From: JACKCP01 sp034007295
Lineage (GTDB): Bacteria; Desulfobacterota; Desulfobacteria; Desulfobacterales; JACKCP01
Reading direction: 5' to 3'
NCBI GenBank assembly: GCA_034007295.1
Contig: JAVERC010000007.1
Coordinates: forward strand, 1 to 64,000
DNA: 64,000 bases
The notes under the pieces were generated by a model. That model saw only the letters and a program-made list of their open reading frames with translations. It did no database searches and was not told the origin of the DNA. A program made the position numbers and the translations under genes. Positions 18,014-29,800 of this stretch are shown piece by piece; within the stretch, counting starts at the first letter, position 1, and the number at the start of each line of letters is the position of its first letter.

Positions 18014-20480
18014 TATCCCTCTCAAGATGTTTTTTTATCTCGCTTACAAGACCAGGATAAAGTCTTATCACATTCTTGAAACTGTCAATATCAAAATCAT
18101 CTGCAAAAGCTTTTATATCCTTTCCATATAATACAAAAGAATAAGCACCAAATTTTTTACCTGCCTCAATAAGTTCTTCTGCAAATTCGCATACATCAGA
18201 AAAAATAAAATTATTTTGAATTTCTATCCATTTATTCATAATAATTAAGTCAAAGGTTTCACAAAAATTTTTAAAGCTGTATTCATGACTTAGAATAATT
18301 TTATTAATATCTTCCTTGTCAAAATAATCTTTTGCTGCTTTTTCATGAAAATTTTCAAAATCAAGATCCCTGGAATAAGGTATAAACTTTATAAGCTCTG
18401 AAATAATTGAATCCCTTGTAAAAGGCTTTTCAAGAAAACCAGATATACCTTTGCTCCTCATTAATTTTTCATCACCTGAAACAGCAATTATCATAACTTT
18501 TTTCAAAAGCTGATTTTTTTCCATATATTCAATTAAATTCATGCTTTTTTTATCTTTAAGATTCATATTCAAAAGAATTATGTCTGGAAGTCTTTTTGAT
18601 ACAAAATTAATTGCCTCTGATGAATCAGATACCTGAAAAAGCTTTATACCAAAAGGCTTTAAAATATATGAAACATACTCTTTGTCTGAAGTTTCATGGT
18701 CTGCCATAAGAATTTCTGTTTTTTTCAAAAACTTGATTGAAGAAAAGCACTTTGTAGTTTTGTAATTTTTGTTATCACAATTTTCAGCAATTAAAACATC
18801 TCTTAGTAAAATTTTAAAAGTACTTCCAAAACCGGCTTTTGAATCAAGGGTTATTTCTCCGTTCATCATTTCAGCAAACTTTTTTGCAATTGAAAGTCCA
18901 AGGCCTGTTCCTCCGTATTCCCTTGAATCCTGTCCGTTTTGCTGAGTAAAAGGTTCAAAAATTTTTTCCTGCTGTTCAAGCAAAATTCCTATGCCTGAAT
19001 CCTTTACCTCAATAACAATGTCTATTTTTTTAAAATTGCCATTTTTAAATAAAGGATATGCAAAAAGATTTATAAATCCTTTTTTTGTAAATTTAAGAGA
19101 ATTGCTTATAAGATTTACTATAATCTGTTTCAGCCTTAATTCGTCAAGCAAAAGGTATTTAGGAAGACTTGAATCAGCAAAAATATTTAATTCCAGATTT
19201 TTTTCTTCTGCTGCAAGTTTAAATTCAGATCTGACAATATCAAAAATATTTCCAAGATCGCATGGATGATAATACATTTCAAAACGGCCTGCTTCTATTT
19301 TTGACATATCAAGAATGTCGTCTATTAATTTTAAAAGGGTTTTACCTGAGTTTTTAATATTTGCTACATATGTTTTTGCTTTTGAGCCTAAATTTTCACT
19401 GTTTAAAATTTCTGCAAATCCAAGAACCGAATTCATTGGAGTTCTTATTTCATGAGAAACATTAGCAAGAAATTTTGATTTTGCAGCATCTGCTTCATGT
19501 GCTTTTTTCATTGCATCTTCTGCTTCTTTTTTAGCCTTTGAAAGCTCAATTGCTTTTTTCCTCCATGAAAGAATAAGAAAAAACATTAAAAAAAACAAAA
19601 CAAGGGATAAAACAAAAATTGATACAAAGAGCTTATCTTCAAAAAATCTTTGATATTTAAAGGAAATCCATTGATTTTGAATTTCTTCTTTTTTTCTATC
19701 ACTGATTGAACTTAAGGCCTTATCAAGAATTGAATGCAAAATTTCATGGTCTTTATTGACTCCAAAACTCAAATCATATTCAAAATCCAAAACTTCGCTT
19801 ATCTTTAAATTCCCAACCATATTTTTTGACTTAAAATATAAAAGTACGGGAATATTTGTTATGACTGCATCAACTTTTCCCATTGAAAGAAAAAATATTG
19901 ATTCAAGAATATTGTCTGAATATTCAATTTTTATATCAGGATAATTTTTCCTTATAAAACCTTCAACTGCATAACCTCTTATAATCCCCAGCTTTTTATT
20001 TTTCATTTCATTCAAGCTGAGATTGTTATTTATTTCAGAATTAACAACAAGAACATTTTGAACCTTTATATAGGGAGAAGTAAAATTTAAAAATTCCTGC
20101 CTTTCCTTTGTTTTTTGGACTGAACTTATAATTTCTGCTTCTTTGTTTTTTATGGCATCAAGTGCTTCCTGCCATGTTAAAGTAAAAATATAAGTAAATT
20201 TAAGACCGGTAATCTTTGAAATTTCCTTTAAATAATCAGATGCAACTCCATGATGCATTGATTTTTTTAAATCGGTAAAATCTATTGGAGGAAAATTTGG
20301 GCTTGGGACTATCCTTACATTGGGATTTGAATTTATCCATTCCTTTTCAATTTTTGTAAAAGCAGGCTTTTTATGATCTTCTTCAGTCAAGGCCAAGATC
20401 AAAAAAAAAATTGATATAAAAACACCGGATGCAAATATTAAAAATCTCTTTATCTCTTTTTTTCTCATTTTCTTCTGCAT
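18006..20480 (-). CDS. Hybrid sensor histidine kinase with periplasmic SBP_bac_3 domain
   Basis: An 824-residue membrane sensor. A signal-anchor helix lies at about residues 9-28 and a family-3 solute-binding domain at about 45-270 (EWINSNPNVRIVPSPNFPPI; LNEMKNKKLGIIRGYAVEGF). A second membrane helix is near 288-310. Then come HisKA with the phospho-acceptor in LANVSHEIRTPMNSVLGFAE, and HATPase (KDSGIGI, GGTGLGLSIAKKFAEMMNG). The following receiver-like domain is degenerate: the phospho-acceptor position reads LLNMNL with Asn instead of Asp. The last ~110 residues are helical, with no clear Hpt histidine. Substrate binding outside the cell probably controls phosphorylation of the regulator encoded by the overlapping downstream gene. 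Confidence 0.93.
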   Translation of the reverse strand: MQKKMRKKEIKRFLIFASGVFISIFFLILALTEEDHKKPAFTKIEKEWINSNPNVRIVPSPNFPPIDFTDLKKSMHHGVASDYLKEISKITGLKFTYIFTLTWQEALDAIKNKEAEIISSVQKTKERQEFLNFTSPYIKVQNVLVVNSEINNNLSLNEMKNKKLGIIRGYAVEGFIRKNYPDIKIEYSDNILESIFFLSMGKVDAVITNIPVLLYFKSKNMVGNLKISEVLDFEYDLSFGVNKDHEILHSILDKALSSISDRKKEEIQNQWISFKYQRFFEDKLFVSIFVLSLVLFFLMFFLILSWRKKAIELSKAKKEAEDAMKKAHEADAAKSKFLANVSHEIRTPMNSVLGFAEILNSENLGSKAKTYVANIKNSGKTLLKLIDDILDMSKIEAGRFEMYYHPCDLGNIFDIVRSEFKLAAEEKNLELNIFADSSLPKYLLLDELRLKQIIVNLISNSLKFTKKGFINLFAYPLFKNGNFKKIDIVIEVKDSGIGILLEQQEKIFEPFTQQNGQDSREYGGTGLGLSIAKKFAEMMNGEITLDSKAGFGSTFKILLRDVLIAENCDNKNYKTTKCFSSIKFLKKTEILMADHETSDKEYVSYILKPFGIKLFQVSDSSEAINFVSKRLPDIILLNMNLKDKKSMNLIEYMEKNQLLKKVMIIAVSGDEKLMRSKGISGFLEKPFTRDSIISELIKFIPYSRDLDFENFHEKAAKDYFDKEDINKIILSHEYSFKNFCETFDLIIMNKWIEIQNNFIFSDVCEFAEELIEAGKKFGAYSFVLYGKDIKAFADDFDIDSFKNVIRLYPGLVSEIKKHLERDND

Positions 20481-20547
20481 ATAAAATATTAATTTTTTAA
20501 TATTTCATTTTATATACAAAATCAATTTTTGTCATTCCATAAAAAAA

Positions 20548-20575
20548 ACAGGGCAAAATCTGCCCTGTTTTTTTA
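20548..20575. terminator. Bidirectional Rho-independent terminator
   Basis: ACAGGGCA pairs with TGCCCTGT over a 5-nt loop, with an A-run before and a T-run after. It lies between the transporter gene and the downstream sensor kinase gene (both minus), so the kinase probably has its own promoter closer in. Confidence 0.75.
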
Positions 20576-20612
20576 TGAATGGAGGTGTATTGTTTGTTTA
20601 TTAATCAGTTAA

Positions 20613-20762
20613 ATAGTGATTGGCCGAAAACGAGAATTTTTTGTTCAGTTCAAGGAAGATGAAAAATTTAACCTTTAGGATACATTTAGTATTTTGAGGA
20701 TTAAATTTTGATTCTGACGCAGAAATGGACAAAAAAGGCCGTTTTCGTTCAGCAACCAAATA
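20613..20762 (-). repeat. Family A inverted-repeat element
   Basis: Near-perfect copy from TAGTGATTGGCCGAAAACGA to GGCCGTTTTCGTTCAGCAAC. The internal palindrome AAATTTAACC...GGATTAAATTT is intact. It lies just after the transporter stop codon. Confidence 0.9.
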
Positions 20763-20775
20763 AAAAACATTTTGA

Positions 20776-21789
20776 TCAATCACTGTCTATGCCGCAGATA
20801 TTTTTTTTAAAACGCTTTAAAAACTTTTCCTGTCCAAAAATATAAGGTGTAAATTTTACATACCAGGCAGCAGACTGAACCTGAACTATATAAGCTGCTG
20901 CAACTACAAGTGCTGCAGTTGAGCCTTCGTTTCCAAAGGCATTTACTGCTATTGCAAGTGCAATTGAAAGATTTCTCATAACAGTTCCATACACAAGAGC
21001 AATTCCGTCTCCCCTGTTCAAAAATAATCTGGCAATTATTGTACTGAACAAAAAATTTACAAAATAAATAACAGTTACAGGCATGAGTATATATAAAATT
21101 ATTTCTGGAGAATTTCCTATGGATTTTGCCTTGAGAGCCATTGCAACAAATACTATGCCAACGACTCCAAGTGTTGACAGTGCAGGAAACTTAGGTGCCA
21201 AGTCAGACATATATTTTGTTATTCCATATCTTTTAACAAGAAATTTTCTTGTTAAAAAACCTGCTGCCATTGGAATAAAAACGATAAGGACAATCTGTGT
21301 AAATACCTGAAAAACATTAATTTCTATTGCAGTTCCCATTAAAAATTTAACATAAAAAGGAGTAACAGCACTTCCTATTGCAAGTCCTGCAACTGTCATT
21401 TTAACGGCAGCCTCAACATTACCCTTTGCAAAACCTGTCCATGAAATTGTCATTCCGCTTGTTGGAACAAGTCCTGCCAGTAAAAGACCTAAAAGCATAT
21501 AAGGCTTATCAGGGCCAAAAAAAACAAGACCTGCTGCAAATGCACCAAAAGGCAGAATCAAAAAATTTATTGCAACAGCAAGCAATTGTGCCTTTGTATC
21601 ACCTTTTTCAAAAACCTTGCTTATTTTTAAATTTATCATCATTGGATAAACCATCATTACAGTCAGAGGCATTATAAGAGACTTTAAAAAAAATGAATCA
21701 AAATACCATCCAAATACAAAACCACAGAGCATCATAAAAGGTATAGTGTATGTAAGGTGTTTCTGAATAAATGATATAAGTTTCCACAT
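20776..21789 (-). CDS. BASS/ACR3-superfamily transporter
   Basis: A 337-residue integral membrane protein with nine or ten hydrophobic helices throughout. GLVPTSGMTISWTGFAKGN matches the conserved crossover region of the ACR3 branch, and GTVMRNLSIALAIAVNAFG the second signature. Members are often called arsenite efflux permeases, but the cysteine usual in the first ACR3 motif is replaced here (PTSGM), and no arsR or arsC is nearby. I therefore leave the substrate open: an organic anion is as likely. A PAS-sigma54 activator is transcribed divergently, and a degenerate -24/-12 element lies about 50 bp upstream, suggesting that activator controls this transporter. Confidence 0.82.
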   Translation of the reverse strand: MWKLISFIQKHLTYTIPFMMLCGFVFGWYFDSFFLKSLIMPLTVMMVYPMMINLKISKVFEKGDTKAQLLAVAINFLILPFGAFAAGLVFFGPDKPYMLLGLLLAGLVPTSGMTISWTGFAKGNVEAAVKMTVAGLAIGSAVTPFYVKFLMGTAIEINVFQVFTQIVLIVFIPMAAGFLTRKFLVKRYGITKYMSDLAPKFPALSTLGVVGIVFVAMALKAKSIGNSPEIILYILMPVTVIYFVNFLFSTIIARLFLNRGDGIALVYGTVMRNLSIALAIAVNAFGNEGSTAALVVAAAYIVQVQSAAWYVKFTPYIFGQEKFLKRFKKNICGIDSD

Positions 21790-21838
21790 TTTTAAAATTT
21801 TCCTTTTTACGTTTTAAAATTAATTTTCAGATTTTAAA

Positions 21839-21854
21839 TACACTTTTTATGCCA
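21839..21854 (-). promoter_or_regulatory. Possible sigma-54 promoter for the transporter gene
   Basis: The minus strand reads TGGCATAAAAAGTGTA. The GG and the G at the -12 position have the required spacing, but the -12 GC is GT. The imperfect match is supported by the divergent sigma54-dependent activator gene. Confidence 0.3.
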
Positions 21855-21993
21855 GGTTAAACCCAAACTTTGATAAAACCATTTAAAATAACAAAAAAAC
21901 TCATAATATCTGAGTGTTATATATTATAAATAAATAAAAAAATCCCCATGGAAAAAATCCGGATTAATTTTATTGCAACAAATTAAAACAACA

Positions 21994-22037
21994 GTTAACG
22001 TTAACCAAATTATATTAACGTAACAATTAACGTTAAC
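21994..22037. promoter_or_regulatory. Triple TTAACGTTAA operator-like repeats
   Basis: GTTAACGTTAAC at 21994-22005, a partial site TTAACGTAAC at 22015-22024 and ATTAACGTTAAC at 22026-22037. The last site ends just before the ribosome-binding site of the sigma54 activator gene. The arrangement suggests a binding array for the activator itself or another regulator. Confidence 0.5.
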
Positions 22038-22046
22038 GGAGAAAAA

Positions 22047-23438
22047 ATGAACGATCACGACATCTGGACATGCAGTTACATAAACCAGATTATAGACGCA
22101 ATGGCAGACGGAGTTTTTACAATAAATCCAGACGGTAAAATTATGTCCTGGAATAAATCCATGGAAAGAATAACCGGATACACAAATGAAGAGGCAAAAG
22201 GAAGGGACTGCACATTTATTCATTTTTCGAGCTGCCTTGACGGATCCTGTCCAGGCGGAATTAAAGACTGCGGAATTCTTAATTCTACAACTGCCTTTTC
22301 AAGGGAATGCGTATTGCTGTCAAAATTTAACGAAGAAATCCCGGTACTTAAGAGAGCCAGAATTTTGCTTGACGACAATAAAAAAATCAGTGCCATAGTA
22401 GAAACAGTAACAGATTTAAGAGAATTGAAACAAGCAAGGCAAAAGGCAGTTGATGCACAAAACCAGCTTGCAATAAAAACAAGGCTTAAAAACAATATAA
22501 TTGGTATAAGCCCTGCCATTGAAGATCTTGTTTCAAAAATCAAAATGGCATCATTAAGCGATGCAAATATTCTTATTGAAGGAGAAACCGGAACAGGAAA
22601 GGAATTGTGTGCCAATGCAATTCATTTTCTTGGAAGAAGAAAAGACTTTCCCTTTGTTGCACTAAACTGCTCTGCTCTTCCAGAAACCCTTCTTGAAAGC
22701 GAACTTTTCGGGCATGTAAAAGGTTCTTTTACAGGTGCATTTAAGGATAGGAAAGGAAGATTTGAAGAGGCTGAAAACGGCACTCTTTTTCTTGATGAAA
22801 TTGGAGAAATACCTGTTTCAGTTCAGGTAAAGCTTTTAAGGGCAGTTCAGGAAAGGGAAATTGAAAGGATTGGAAGCTCAAAAAAAATCAAAACCAACAT
22901 AAGGATTATTGCAGCAACAAACAAAAATCTGTCTGAACTTGTAAAAAAAAATAAATTCAGGGAGGATTTGTATTACAGACTCAAGGTTTTTCCAATTACA
23001 ATTCCGCCGTTAAGAGAAAGAAAGGAAGATATTCCACTTTTACTTGATTTTTTTGTAAAAAAATCAAGTAAAGAAACAAAAAAGCATATTATAAAAGCCG
23101 ATAAAAAATCAGTTAAAGCACTTATGGACTATGATTGGCCAGGCAATGTAAGAGAGCTTGAAAATGCAGTTTCATACGCCTTTGTAGTTGCAGGCCAGGA
23201 AATTTTAAAAAAAGAAGATTTCCCGCCTGAAACTATTGATAAATTTCAAAAAGAAAAGCTGCCATTTATAAAAAATCAAAAAAAACAGCTCGAAAGGCAA
23301 AACCTTGTAAGCCTTCTTGAGCAGTGCAATTGGAACAAAGCCGAGGCTGGAAGAAAAGCAGGCCTCAGCAGAACAACAATATGGAAATATATGAAAAAAT
23401 GGGATATACCCTTAAATCAGCAATTAACAAAAAACTAG
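22047..23438 (+). CDS. PAS-domain sigma54-dependent transcriptional activator
   Basis: A 463-residue enhancer-binding protein. An N-terminal PAS domain (about 10-125; [20 protein letters not shown]) contains a cluster of cysteines ([19 protein letters not shown] spacing around residues 60-75) that could sense redox state or a metal. The AAA+ domain spans about 145-390: Walker [11 protein letters not shown], the sigma54-contacting loop as GSFTGA rather than GAFTGA, Walker [10 protein letters not shown], and the arginine finger region [18 protein letters not shown]-type helix-turn-helix ([20 protein letters not shown]) ends the protein. The start ATG follows GGAG. It is divergent from the transporter, its likely target, and has operator-like palindromes directly upstream. 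Confidence 0.93.
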   Translation: MNDHDIWTCSYINQIIDAMADGVFTINPDGKIMSWNKSMERITGYTNEEAKGRDCTFIHFSSCLDGSCPGGIKDCGILNSTTAFSRECVLLSKFNEEIPVLKRARILLDDNKKISAIVETVTDLRELKQARQKAVDAQNQLAIKTRLKNNIIGISPAIEDLVSKIKMASLSDANILIEGETGTGKELCANAIHFLGRRKDFPFVALNCSALPETLLESELFGHVKGSFTGAFKDRKGRFEEAENGTLFLDEIGEIPVSVQVKLLRAVQEREIERIGSSKKIKTNIRIIAATNKNLSELVKKNKFREDLYYRLKVFPITIPPLRERKEDIPLLLDFFVKKSSKETKKHIIKADKKSVKALMDYDWPGNVRELENAVSYAFVVAGQEILKKEDFPPETIDKFQKEKLPFIKNQKKQLERQNLVSLLEQCNWNKAEAGRKAGLSRTTIWKYMKKWDIPLNQQLTKN

Positions 23439-23441
23439 AAT

Positions 23442-23512
23442 TTTTTTGTTAAATTCAGCCAAAAATTTTACTTTTAGGCTAATAATTTCTTTTAAGGATT
23501 AAATTTTAAATC
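23442..23512 (-). repeat. Family A fragment
   Basis: TTTTTTGTTAAATTCAGCC at the left and AAGGATTAAATTTTAAATCT at the right fit the central half of a minus-oriented copy. It is truncated where the next copy begins. Confidence 0.45.
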
Positions 23513-23515
23513 TTA

Positions 23516-23668
23516 TATAGTGCTTGGTCGAAAATAAGAATTTTTTGTTCAGTTCAAAAAATATAAAAAATTTAACAGTATAAATTCATTGAGTATTTCA
23601 AAGATTAAATTTTGAATCTGACTTTAAAATGGACAAAAAAGACTGTTTTCTTTCATCGACTATATATA
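23516..23668 (-). repeat. Family A inverted-repeat element
   Basis: Full-length moderately diverged copy. It starts TAGTGCTTGGTCGAAAATAA and ends ACTGTTTTCTTTCATCGAC, with TA on both sides. Confidence 0.75.
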
Positions 23669-23726
23669 AATTGAGTAAAAAAATCTTTAAGCTGCAAATT
23701 TAAATATTATGGCTTAAACCTAAAAA

Positions 23727-23756
23727 TTGACTTGAAGTAATATATTAAGTTATAAC
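23727..23756 (+). promoter_or_regulatory. Sigma-70-type promoter of the kinase gene
   Basis: TTGACT (-35) and TATAAC (-10) are separated by 18 bp, about 50 bp upstream of the TTG start at 23805. Confidence 0.5.
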
Positions 23757-23804
23757 TTCACCTTAAAATTTAATTAATATCTGCTTTTTATTTTGGAGAA
23801 AGAT

Positions 23805-26800
23805 TTGAGTAATCAAACATACAATCCTACTGATTTGAATAATTTAAATAATGACAATGAAAAAGTTTCTGATCTTTTAATATCTGGCTATAAACTTACC
23901 AAAATAATTCATCAAGGCAATGTTTCCAAAGTAATAAGGGGCACAGACGCTTTAAACAGACCTGTAGTAATTAAAATATTAAATTCAGATCAGGTCACCC
24001 CTCTTCAAACAATGAGATTCAGACAAGATTTTGAAATAAGAAAACATCTAGAATCAGATTTAATTACAAAGGGATACACACTTAATTTTTATCATCACAG
24101 ACCATTTATTGTGATGGAAGACTTTAATGCAAAATGTTTGAATTCTATTTTCAAAAACAAGCCTCCACAAATAGCCCAATTTTACGATATAGCAAAAAAA
24201 TGCCTTAAAGCCATTGATTATATTCATAAAAAAGAAATTATCCACAAAGACATAAAACCTTGCAACATACTTTTAGATATTGAAACAAGCACATTAAAAC
24301 TTACTGATTTTGGAATTTCTACAATACTTGTTCAGGAACATTCATCTTTTTTTAATCTTAAAAATATTGAAGGTACAATAGCTTTTATTTCTCCGGAACA
24401 AACTGGAAGAATGAACAGATTTATTGATTACAGGACAGACTATTATTCCCTTGGAGCGACTTTTTATTTTCTTTTATCAGGCAATCCTCCTTTTTTAGAA
24501 GACTCTCCAATGTCCATGATTCATGCCCATCTAGCAAAGGAGCCCAAACATCTTTACTTTTTAAACAATGAAGTCCCATTTTCACTTTCTGAAATAATAT
24601 TGAAGCTGCTTGCTAAAAACCCTGAAGACAGATATCAGAGTATTGAAGGTATTTTTAAAGATTTGGAAGAATCAGAAAAAATATTTAATTCTCAAACAAA
24701 AAATAAAACTTTTGCTCTTGGAAAATCAGATTTTTCTGAAAAATTTACAATTCCAGAAAAAATTTACGGAAGAAAAAAAGAAATTAACTCATTAATTGAG
24801 TCCTTTTACAAAATCAAAGCAAAAACAAATGAACTTGCTATTATTGAAGGCTATTCCGGCTTAGGTAAGACTCTTCTTGTAAGGGAACTTCAAAAACAAA
24901 TATCAGATCCAGACTTTTTTTTTATTTCAGGAAAATATGAAGAATTTTCAGGCAGCCAGACATACAAAGGAATAGTTCAGGCTTTTGAAGAACTGATTTC
25001 AGAAATTCTTGGACAGCCAGAAGAAAAAATCAATCAATTAAAAAATGAAATAATTACTGCTGTTGGAGAAAACGGAAAAATTCTAACAGATCTCTTCCCA
25101 AAACTAAAACTTATAATTGGTGAACAAAGGGAAATCCCGAATCTTGAAGTTTCTGAAACAAGAAGCAGATTCAATTACACTTTAAGGGAATTTGTTAAAA
25201 TATTTACAAAAAATCAAAGAAAACTGATTTTATTCCTTGATGATATGCAGTGGACAGATTCTGCTTCACTTGGACTTTTAAAAGCCCTTTTTTCAGGAGA
25301 AACAATAAAAAATTTTCTTTTTATTGGTGCTTATAGAAAAGATATTGTAAACAAAAATCATCCTGTATCAATTTTAATTGAAGATTCAAAAAATTATTTT
25401 GAAAATGTAAATATAATCGAATTAATGCCTCTTTCCTTTAAAGATGTTCTTGATCTTGTTTCTGACACTGTAATTGCTGAAAAATCCAACGCATATAAAC
25501 TCTGCGAACTAATTTACAATAAAACAGGGGCAAATCCTTTTTTTATAAAAGAATTTTTAATGTCTCTTTACAGAAAAAGGCTGATTTTTTTCAATTTTAC
25601 CCAAAAAAAATGGGAATGGGATATTGATAAAATAAAATCTCAAAACATTACTGAAAATGTAGTAACGCTTCTTATTGAAAGAATAGAAAAACTACCTGAA
25701 AAATCACTTGACCTTTTAAAAATTGCAGCTTGTCTTGGGAGCAAAATTAATTACACAAAACTTTTTTTGTTATCTAAAATGTCCCAAAAAGAATTTAATC
25801 TATATTTGTTCGAAATAGTAAAACAAGGCATGCTCATACCAATTTCAGGTAAAAATTCTGATTCTGAATTTATTGATATTAAGGAAATAAATTTAAAAAA
25901 AGATATTAAACCTGATTATATTTTTCAGCATGACAAACTACGCCAGGCTGCCTATGAAATCATTGAAGATCAAAAAAAAGCTTGCCTCCACCTTTTTATT
26001 GGAAAAAAACTTTTTGAAATTGCAGACAAATTTTTTTTTGAAAACAACCTTTTTGAAATTGTAAATCATATAAACGAGGGTCTAGATATTATTTCTGAAA
26101 CAAAAGATTTAGACCTTCTCATCCATTTAAATTTCATTTCAGCCAAAAAGGCTAAAAATGCAGGGGCATACCAAAGAGCCCTCAACTATCTTGAAATAAT
26201 AAAAAATTTTTTAAAAAATAATAATCATGATAACTTTTATAAAATAGTTTTAAAGGAACTTGCAGAAACAAAATACCTTTGTGGAGATTTAAATGAATCA
26301 GGTGAAATTCTAGAAGATCTTTTATCCTCTGAAACAAATATAATTGAAAAGTGCAAAATTTATGAACTTTTAATCTTAATCTACACAATGAAAGCAAGAT
26401 ACAATGAAGCTCTTTTAGCAGGGAAAAAAGCACTTGAACTTGTTGAAACAAACTTACCTTTAGATAATATTGAAATAGAGGCATCCATAGAAATTGACAA
26501 AGCAATAGAGAAATTAAAAAAAATTAACATAAATAACCTTATTAACAGTCCTGAAACAAAAAGTCCCAAAATAAAAGCTGCAATGAAAATATTAATAAGA
26601 CTTCAGGCAACCTCATATTTTTTCAAAACAAAACTCTATCCTTTTATCCTTGCAAAAATGACCAATTTATCAATTGATTACGGACATACCCCTGAATCTG
26701 CCAAGGGTTATGCAAGCTTTGGCAATATTTACTCAGAAAAAACCAAAGATTTTAATACTGCATATGAACTTGGAATTTTAGGTTTAAATTTAAGCCAAAA

Positions 26801-29800
26801 ATACAAAGATAAAAAAATTGAATGCCAGTCTAGGCTTTCAATTGCAGGCTTTCTTATTCATGGAGTAGGTCATCTGAAAAATGGCGAAGAACATATTAAG
26901 ATTGGATACCAGGCCGGTCTTGAATCAGGTGAAATTCAGTATGCAGGACTTCTTTTGTTCAACAGGATTTTAAACAGATTTTTCCAGGGGCAAAATCTTG
27001 AGATGCTGGAAAAAGAAATTCCTGAGTCTTTAAATTTCTGCCAGAAAACAGGAAACAGCATAGCAATTGATGTTATAACCCCATTTAAACTAGCAGTATT
27101 GAATTTAAGAAAAAAAACAAAAAATCATTTTGATTTTTCAGATAAAATCCGCACATTTGATGAATATCATCAAAAAATGGTTAAACATGGAAGCATGCCT
27201 GCTCTTTTCCTTTTATGGCTTTTAAAATCCTTTGTTTTATTTATTAACCGCAAAATCCACCAAGCCAATGAGTCAATTTTAAAAGCAGAAAAATACTTTG
27301 CTGCTACAACAGGATATTTTTCCGATACTGAATTTCTTTTTTTAAAAGCCTTAATAATGGCTTCACTTTATAATGAATCGGAAAAAGAAGAAAAAAAACA
27401 AATAACCTCCAAAATTGAAAAAATATTAGATTTTTTCGACCAAAAATCAATCACAGCACCTGAAAACCACCTTCCAAGATATTATCTAATTAAAGCAGAG
27501 CTTTTAAGAATAAAAGAAAAAAATGAAATGGCTGCAAATTATTACGATAAATCAATTGAAGCAGCTTCAAAATACGAATTTATTCAAATTGAAGCTCTTG
27601 CAAACGAACTTTGTGCAAACTTCTGGTCAGAACTTAACAAAAAAAAATTATCAAGACCATACCTTGAAGATGCATGCGAAGCTTATGAAAAATGGGGTGC
27701 CATAAGAAAAACAAAAAGTCTTGAAAAGAATTTACCTGACTATTCTTCCAAACTTACCAAATTCCAGCTTTTCAGCACTCAGACATCAAGTTATCCAGAT
27801 TCTGAAATTGACTATTCATCAGCACTTGACATGGAATCTGTAGCAAAAACATCAAGGGTAATTTCAAGTGAAGTTGATATTGAAAAACTTTTGAAAAAAC
27901 TTATGAAAATAATGATTGAAAGTGCAGGTGCCCAAAAAGGTTTTATTATTTTAAAAAATAACGAATCACTTGAAATTCAAGCATATTCAGACTCAAAAAC
28001 AGTAAATGTGCTCCAGTCAAAACCAATATATGAAACAGATGAAATTGCACAATCAGTTGTAAGATATGTAATTCATACATCAGAAGACGTTATTGTAGAT
28101 GACATTTCTTCCAATACAAAATTTGCAAATGACAGGTGGCTTAAAAAAAACCATTCAGGCTCCCTGTTATGCACTCCATTAAAATACAAAGACAAGACAA
28201 TTGGAGCTCTTTATCTTGAAAACACACTCGCTACAAAGGTCTTTTCCGGAGAAAGGCTTAAAATACTAAAATATCTTCTTCCCCAGGCCGCAATATCTAT
28301 TGATAATGCAATAATTTTTGCAGAAACTGCAAAGCTTGCAGCAAGTCTTGAGAAAGAAATTGACCATAGAAAAAAAATTCAGGAAGAACTTGAAAAAAGC
28401 GAACAAAAATATAGAGAAATATTTGAAAATACAAGAGATATTTATATTGAAACTTCAATTGACGGCACAATCCTTGAGGTAAGTCCGTCTGTTGGCGAAT
28501 CTGCTGGCTATACAAGAGAAGAACTTATAGGCCAAAAAGTAAGCAGAAAATACATTGATCCAATTGATCAGAAACATTTAATGGAATACTTATTCACATA
28601 TGGCAAAATTTATAATTTTGAAGCAAAATGCAAAACAAAAAATAATAATTTTGCAGACTCTTCAATAAATGCAATGGTTATAAATGACAAAAACGGAAAA
28701 CCTGAAAAGGTAATAGTTTCAATCAGAGATATAACTGAAAAAAAACAGCTGGAGCTAAAACTTTTTCATTCCCAAAAAATGGAAGCAATCGGAACACTTG
28801 CCGGTGGAATAGCTCATGATTTCAACAATATCCTTGCAGGTATTACAGGTTATACCGATATAGCAAAACTAAAATTTAAAAAAGAACCTGAAAAAATCCC
28901 AGTTTACCTTGATGGAATATCAAGGGCAGGACAGCGTGCAAAAAATCTTGTAAGCCAGATACTTTCTTTTACAAGAAATACTGAAACCAAAAGAAAAGAT
29001 ATTAACCCGCTTCCTGTAATCAAAGAAGCATTAAAGCTTTTAAGATCATCAATTCCTTCTTCAATTGAAATGGTTCAGGAAATAAAAGCTAAAAACACCC
29101 TTATAAGAGGGAATACTACCCAGCTCCATCAGGTAATAATGAATCTTTGCACAAATGCTGCTCATTCAATGAAAGATACAGGAGGAACACTTACTATTTC
29201 TATAGATACAATTGATATTGATGAAACAAATACTTTTGAAACATGTTTTGGACAGATAAAACCTGATACTTATTTTAAAATAAGTGTAAAAGATACAGGC
29301 CATGGAATACCTGAAAATATTGGAGCAAAAATTTTTGATCCTTATTTTACAACAAAAAAAACAGGCGAAGGGACAGGTCTTGGGCTTTCAATGGTTCAAG
29401 GCATAGTTAAAAATCACGGAGGATATTTAAATTTTTCAAGTATTTTAAACAAGGGGACCTGCTTTGAAATCTTTTTCCCTATTGCCATGGAAAGTGAAAA
29501 AATTTTTAAGGAAAAAAACAAAATTAATGTTTTAAAAGGACATGAAAAAATTCTTTTTGTTGATGATGAGGAAATTCTTGCTGAACTTATGGAAGAACTT
29601 CTTGAAGAATCTGGATACGAAGTAGAATGTGTAAACAGCCCTGTTGAAGCACTTAATCTTTTTAATGAAAATCCAAAAAATTTTGACATGATAATAACGG
29701 ATATGACAATGCCTGTAATGACAGGGGTAAAGCTTTGCAAAGAAATTTACAAAATAAGACCTGAAATCCCTGCAATCATATGCACAGGATATTCAGAATC

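Noticed and set aside
20613..20762. Possible 12-codon mini-gene inside family A (ATGAAAAATTTAACC after AAGGA)
   Set aside because: Present in several copies, but its length and sequence vary with the palindrome (some copies stop after nine codons) and base pairing explains the conservation better.
20776..21789. Arsenite exporter (Acr3/arsB) call
   Set aside because: The conserved cysteine motif is absent and there is no ars gene context, so only the superfamily is supported.
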